Positions 61,146 to 64,000 of a DNA stretch of 64,000 nucleotides are shown here, one piece after another. The DNA lies in contig UQIL01000002.1 of the NCBI GenBank assembly GCA_900541025.1, positions 1 through 64,000 of the forward strand, read 5' to 3'. This DNA comes from an uncultured Collinsella sp. (GTDB taxonomy: Bacteria > Actinomycetota > Coriobacteriia > Coriobacteriales > Coriobacteriaceae). The stretch's first letter is position 1, and each line of letters starts with the position of its first letter. The position numbers were made by a program, and so were the translations under genes. The notes beneath the pieces are model-generated. The model was not told the origin of the DNA. It saw only the letters and a program-made list of their open reading frames with translations, and ran no database searches.

Positions 61146-62531
61146 ATGACTAAGGAACTCGATTTCGAGGCAATTAAAAACGCTGCTGAGTCCCACCGTG
61201 CTGATATGACTCGCTTCCTGCGCGCTATGATCTCGCACCCCTCTGAGTCTTGCGAGGAGGGCGAGGTTGTCGCCTGCATCAAGGCCGAGATGGAGAGCCT
61301 TGGCTATGACGAGGTCAAGGTCGACGGCCTGGGCAACGTTATGGGCTTTATGGGCGAGGGCGACAAGATTATCGCCATCGACTCCCACATCGACACCGTC
61401 GGCATCGGCAACATCGAGAACTGGGACGCCGATCCCTATGAGGGCTACGAGACCGACGAGATCATCTACGGCCGCGGCGGCTCCGACCAGGAGGGTGGCA
61501 TGGCTTCTGCTACCTACGCTGCCAAGATGATGAAGGACATGGGCCTCATCCCCGAGGGCTACAAAATCATGGTCGTCGGCACCGTCCAGGAAGAGGACTG
61601 CGACGGCATGTGCTGGCAGTACATCTACAACAAGGACGGCATTAAGCCCGAGTTCGTCATTTCCACCGAGCCCACCGACGGTGGCATCTATCGCGGTCAC
61701 CGCGGCCGTATGGAGATCCGCGTCGACGTTCACGGCACCTCCTGCCACGGCTCCGCTCCCGACCGCGGCGACAACGCCATCTACAAGATGGCCGACATCA
61801 TCGCCGACGTCCGCGCCCTCAACAACAACGGCTGCGACGAGTCGACCGACATCAAGGGCCTCGTCAAGATGCTCGACCCCAAGTACAACCCCGAGCACTT
61901 CGAGGACGCCCGCTTCCTGGGCCGCGGCACCTGCACCGTCAGCCAGATCTTCTACACCAGCCCCAGCCGCTGCGCTGTCGCTGACTCCTGCGCCATCTCC
62001 ATCGACCGTCGCATGACCGCCGGTGAGACCTGGGAGTCCTGCCTGGACGAGATCCGTAACCTGCCGGCCGCCAAGAAGTACGGCGACGACGTGAAGGTCT
62101 CCATGTACATGTACGACCGTCCGTCCTGGACCGGCGAGGTCTACGAGACCGAGGCTTACTTCCCCACGTGGATCAACAAGGAGACCGCTCCGCACGTCAA
62201 GGCCCTCGTCGACGCCCACAAGGCCATGTTCGGTGACGAGCGCATCGGCTGCGAGCCCAGCATGGACAAGCGCACCGGTCGTCCGCTGTGCGACAAGTGG
62301 ACCTTCTCCACGAACTGCGTTTCCATCCAGGGCCGCTATGGCATCCCCTGCGTCGGCTTTGGCCCGGGTGCCGAGTCTCAGGCTCACGCTCCCAACGAGG
62401 TTACCTACAAGGACGACCTGGTCACCGCTGCCGCCATGTATGTGGCTGCCCTGAACCTCTACGATCCGAGCCAGGCCGATGGCGATGCCACCGTGTTCCG
62501 CGCCGGTCTGACCAACAACAAGATCGATTAG
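61146..62531 (+). CDS. ygeY: M20 family metallohydrolase YgeY
   Basis: A 461-residue zinc-dependent hydrolase of the M20/ArgE/DapE family. Metal-site residues show as DSHIDTVG, GRGGSDQEGG, QEEDCDG and STEPTDG. An inserted dimerisation domain covers about 190-310. In the purine locus it is thought to deacylate a ureido or amide intermediate ahead of YgeX. The start is the ATG after AAAGGTTGACTGTT; a TTG three codons earlier is possible. A hairpin element separates it from ygeX. Confidence 0.93.
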   Translation: MTKELDFEAIKNAAESHRADMTRFLRAMISHPSESCEEGEVVACIKAEMESLGYDEVKVDGLGNVMGFMGEGDKIIAIDSHIDTVGIGNIENWDADPYEGYETDEIIYGRGGSDQEGGMASATYAAKMMKDMGLIPEGYKIMVVGTVQEEDCDGMCWQYIYNKDGIKPEFVISTEPTDGGIYRGHRGRMEIRVDVHGTSCHGSAPDRGDNAIYKMADIIADVRALNNNGCDESTDIKGLVKMLDPKYNPEHFEDARFLGRGTCTVSQIFYTSPSRCAVADSCAISIDRRMTAGETWESCLDEIRNLPAAKKYGDDVKVSMYMYDRPSWTGEVYETEAYFPTWINKETAPHVKALVDAHKAMFGDERIGCEPSMDKRTGRPLCDKWTFSTNCVSIQGRYGIPCVGFGPGAESQAHAPNEVTYKDDLVTAAAMYVAALNLYDPSQADGDATVFRAGLTNNKID

Positions 62532-62732
62532 TCCCATTCCTCGATTTTGTTGAGCCGGGGGCCGCTCGTGTCCCCGGCACCCCCTGTTGACTTGGGGCCC
62601 GCGGTCGTTATCTCCCATGCTTCCTCAACGGTGGCGGGTTCTCGTCATGGTGCTCTGCATGTTCTAGCCACACGCGCATGCCGGAGCACATCTACTCATT
62701 GCGATCGTTTCATCTTTAGAAAGGACATTTCC

Positions 62733-63935
62733 ATGGACGCTAAGTTTACCGAGCTCGTCGAGCAGCTGAACGGCCTCGATTTTAAGGGTATGTACGGCAG
62801 CGACTTCCTGCACACCTGGGACAAGACCACCGATGAGCTCAAGGCTCTCTACATCGTCGCCGACGCCCTGCGCGAGCTGCGCGAGAACAACGTCTCGTCC
62901 AAGATCTTCGACTCGGGTCTGGCCGTCTCCCTGTTCCGTGACAACTCCACCCGTACGCGCTTCTCCTTCTCTAAGGCAGCCAACCTGCTCGGTCTTGAGC
63001 TGCAGGACCTGGACGAGAAGAAGTCCCAGATCGCTCACGGCGAGACCGTCCGCGAGACCGCTACCATGATCTCCTTCATGGCCGACGTCATCGGCATCCG
63101 CGACGACATGTACATCGGCAAGGGCGACGCCTACATGGCCGAGGTCTCCGAGTCTGTCCAGCAGGCCTACGAGGACGGCGTTCTGGATCACCGTCCCACG
63201 CTCATCTCCCTGCAGTCCGACTCCGATCACCCCACGCAGTCCTCTGCCGACATGCTCTACCTCATCAACGAGTTTGGCGGTCTTGAGAACCTCAAGGGCA
63301 AAAAGGTTGCCGTCACCTGGGCCTACTCGCCCTCTTACGGCAAGCCGCTGTCCTGCCCGCAGTCGCTGATCAGCCTGCTGCCCCGTTTTGGCATGGACGT
63401 CACCTTGGCCCACCCCGAGGGCTACGACCTCATGCCCGAGGTCGTCGAGCGCGCCAAGGGTTATGCCGCCGAGTCCGGCACCACCTTTAAGCAGGTCAAC
63501 ACCATGGCCGAGGCCTTCGAGGGCGCCGACATCGTGATCCCGAAGAGCTGGGCTCCGTTTGCCGCCATGGAGAAGCGCACCAACCTGTACGCCGAGGGCG
63601 ACGACGCCGGCATCGCTGCACTCGAGAAGGAGCTGCTCGCTCAGAACGCCACGCATCAGGATTGGTGCTCCACGACCGAGCTCATGGAGAAGACCGCCAA
63701 CGGCCAGGACACCATCTTTATGCATCCGCTGCCCGCCGACATCTCCGGTGTCTCTTGCGAGCACGGCGAGGTCAACGCCGACGTCTTCGACATGCACCGC
63801 GTGGGCATGTACAAGGAGGCCAGCTACAAGCCGTACGCCATCGCAGCCATGATGTTCCTGCAGAAGGTTGCCGATCCCGCCGCTACCCTCAAGGCCCTCG
63901 ACGAGCGCAACACCGCCCGTTGGTTCCAGGCCTAA
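62733..63935 (+). CDS. ygeW: Carbamoyltransferase YgeW
   Basis: A 400-residue member of the aspartate/ornithine transcarbamylase family. The carbamoyl-phosphate site is STRTR at 72-76, and the HPLP motif is at about 330 (FMHPLPADISG). In the anaerobic purine pathway it would run in the phosphorolytic direction, giving carbamoyl phosphate that the next gene's kinase turns into ATP. AAAGGACATTTCC precedes the ATG. In E. coli hyuA lies in this cluster; none is present between ygeY and ygeW here. Confidence 0.93.
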   Translation: MDAKFTELVEQLNGLDFKGMYGSDFLHTWDKTTDELKALYIVADALRELRENNVSSKIFDSGLAVSLFRDNSTRTRFSFSKAANLLGLELQDLDEKKSQIAHGETVRETATMISFMADVIGIRDDMYIGKGDAYMAEVSESVQQAYEDGVLDHRPTLISLQSDSDHPTQSSADMLYLINEFGGLENLKGKKVAVTWAYSPSYGKPLSCPQSLISLLPRFGMDVTLAHPEGYDLMPEVVERAKGYAAESGTTFKQVNTMAEAFEGADIVIPKSWAPFAAMEKRTNLYAEGDDAGIAALEKELLAQNATHQDWCSTTELMEKTANGQDTIFMHPLPADISGVSCEHGEVNADVFDMHRVGMYKEASYKPYAIAAMMFLQKVADPAATLKALDERNTARWFQA

Positions 63936-63949
63936 AGCCGGGCTGAGAA

Positions 63950-64000
63950 ATGGCTAAGCGTATCGTTGTCGCCCTGGGCGGAAACGCCCTCGGCGCCAAC
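63950..64000 (+). CDS. arcC: Carbamate kinase, 5' end (cut by window edge)
   Basis: Only the first 17 codons are present (MAKRIVVALGGNALGAN). The GGNAL motif is the carbamate kinase nucleotide-binding start. It lies 14 bp after ygeW and would make ATP from carbamoyl phosphate. It corresponds to yqeA of the E. coli cluster. Confidence 0.85.
   Translation, partial: MAKRIVVALGGNALGAN

Overview
The window reads as the chromosome of a high-GC gut actinobacterium of the class Coriobacteriia, most likely a Collinsella or close relative. This is inference from protein content and codon use: an actinobacterial-type str/S10 ribosomal block, a Firmicutes-like type II fatty acid operon, an anaerobic selenium-type purine degradation locus (ygfK, ssnA, xdhD, ygeX, ygeY, ygeW, arcC), and GC-rich codons with many GTG/TTG starts. 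No rRNA or tRNA gene was seen.

Layout. 0-2.2 kb: an ECF sigma factor and a membrane-anchored partner, flanked by an inverted pair of intergenic repeats. 2.3-5.8 kb: str operon rpsL-rpsG-fusA-rpsJ, with no tuf. 5.9-16.0 kb: biotin ligase, then divergently the whole FAS-II/acetyl-CoA carboxylase operon fabH-acpP-fabK-fabD-fabG-fabF-accB-fabZ-accC-accDA in the order known from lactic acid bacteria, with accD and accA fused. 16.0-19.2 kb: orphan PTS EIIC, cation efflux protein, histidine phosphatase. 19.7-25.5 kb: rplC-D-W-B-rpsS-rplV-rpsC-rplP-rpmC-rpsQ-rplN-rplX, ending early at a terminator. 25.5-32.1 kb: repeat-rich intergenic tracts around an oxidoreductase/DeoR pair, a pseudouridine synthase, a U32 peptidase-family protein and RidA.

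32.2-42.6 kb: first half of the purine locus (YheO-type regulator, divergent NCS2 permease, SsnA, YgfK, poly-ferredoxin, XdhD). Purine would enter by the permease and be processed by a molybdenum hydroxylase that has no FAD subunit of its own, so electrons probably pass through the ferredoxin and YgfK. 58.8-64.0 kb: second half (a second YheO-type regulator, YgeX, YgeY, YgeW, start of carbamate kinase), which would break diaminopropionate- or ureido-type intermediates down to pyruvate, ammonia and carbamoyl phosphate and so ATP.

42.7-58.7 kb separates the halves and looks like an accessory/defence island: a truncated and an intact COG1373-type ATPase, each behind a strictly periodic iteron array; a candidate SOS-controlled type I toxin with its own antisense RNA; a DEDDh exonuclease; a frameshifted glycine-zipper membrane protein; a DUF262/DUF1524 (GmrSD-like) nuclease; and a McrBC-like pair with a long coiled coil.

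The most novel-looking signals are (1) a family of large hairpin elements with a conserved core and copy-specific complementary arms (four copies), (2) the LexA-box/small toxin/antisense RNA locus near 43.6-43.9 kb, and (3) the 23-bp and 33-bp iteron arrays in front of the two ATPase genes.
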